In this document: positions 26,184 to 26,209 of the stretch, in pieces | Layout: every line of letters starts with the position of its first letter | Numbering within the stretch: position 1 is the stretch's first letter | Program-made: the position numbers and the translations under genes | Notes under the pieces: model-generated | Seen by the model: the letters and a program-made list of their open reading frames with translations, nothing else | Told to the model about the DNA's origin: nothing | The model's database searches: none | Assembly: GCA_002471345.1 (NCBI GenBank) | Contig: DKPS01000029.1 | Coordinates: forward strand, 1 to 26,209 | Length of the DNA stretch: 26,209 nucleotides | Direction: 5' to 3' | Source: Saprospiraceae bacterium UBA7328 | Lineage (GTDB): Bacteria; Bacteroidota; Bacteroidia; Chitinophagales; Saprospiraceae

Positions 26184-26209
26184 ATGAAGAAATCAAAATT
26201 TAGTGAGAG
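26184..26209 (+). mobile_element. Start of probable IS3-family transposase OrfA (cut by window edge)
   Basis: Only eight codons are seen: Met-Lys-Lys-Ser-Lys-Phe-Ser-Glu and the first bases of an Arg/Ser codon. This is the common start of IS3-family OrfA helix-turn-helix proteins (M-K-K-S-R/K-F-S/T-E). The short leader with a hairpin and the TG-like end about 54 bases upstream fit an insertion sequence. The assignment rests on a very short peptide. Confidence 0.5.

Overview
The window looks like AT-rich chromosomal DNA of a free-living, probably marine Bacteroidota (Cytophagia/Flavobacteriia/Saprospiria type; genus not assignable). The evidence is a type IX secretion (T9SS) type A sorting domain, HYR and MBG adhesin-type domains, a TPR-HisKA_2 kinase with a LytTR regulator, many short-lipobox lipoproteins, and promoter-like TAnnTTTG elements in place of E. 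coli-type signals. TAA, TAG and TGA all end intact genes here, so the code is standard.

Layout. (1) 33-3084, minus: a two-component pair, LytTR response regulator plus TPR sensor kinase. The kinase is cut by an in-frame amber codon and its N-terminus also looks frame-broken. (2) 3065-7252, plus: an ABM-domain protein, a large kelch-DUF5060-glycosidase lipoprotein, a SAM methyltransferase and a YciI-like protein that probably starts at AUU. (3) 7265-7891, minus: a KDPG/KHG aldolase. (4) 7892-8321: gene remnants and a mini-lipoprotein leader. (5) 8322-12947, plus: LamG-EEP phosphatase/nuclease, second EEP protein, exported DmpA-type (S58) aminopeptidase and an orphan TrpF-like protein. (6) 13016-14151: a divergent cupin/TetR pair with two matching palindromic operators, one overlapping the tetR start codon. 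(7) 14314-18242: exported class C beta-lactamase-fold serine hydrolase, SnoaL-like protein, c-type-cytochrome-like lipoprotein (minus), TonB-C-domain protein and a small membrane protein. (8) 18260-25969, minus: one giant exported subtilase gene of about 2,570 codons, interrupted by an in-frame TGA just before the catalytic serine. (9) The right edge: the start of what looks like an IS3-family element.

The most unusual element is in the giant subtilase. It is a run of about 362 residues made of some 50 hexapeptides of the form A-L-V-D/N-G/A-x, interrupted by short loops and apparently inserted inside an MBG domain. The unit fits the left-handed beta-helix hexapeptide pattern, so it may be a roughly 20-turn solenoid displayed at the cell surface.

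Functionally the region is a secretome neighbourhood: exported hydrolases for sugars, phosphoesters, peptides and beta-lactam-like or ester substrates, plus scavenging enzymes. Several lesions (amber, opal, homopolymer slip, lost ATG) sit in otherwise well-preserved genes. Either this genome carries young pseudogenes or the sequence has a few base errors.
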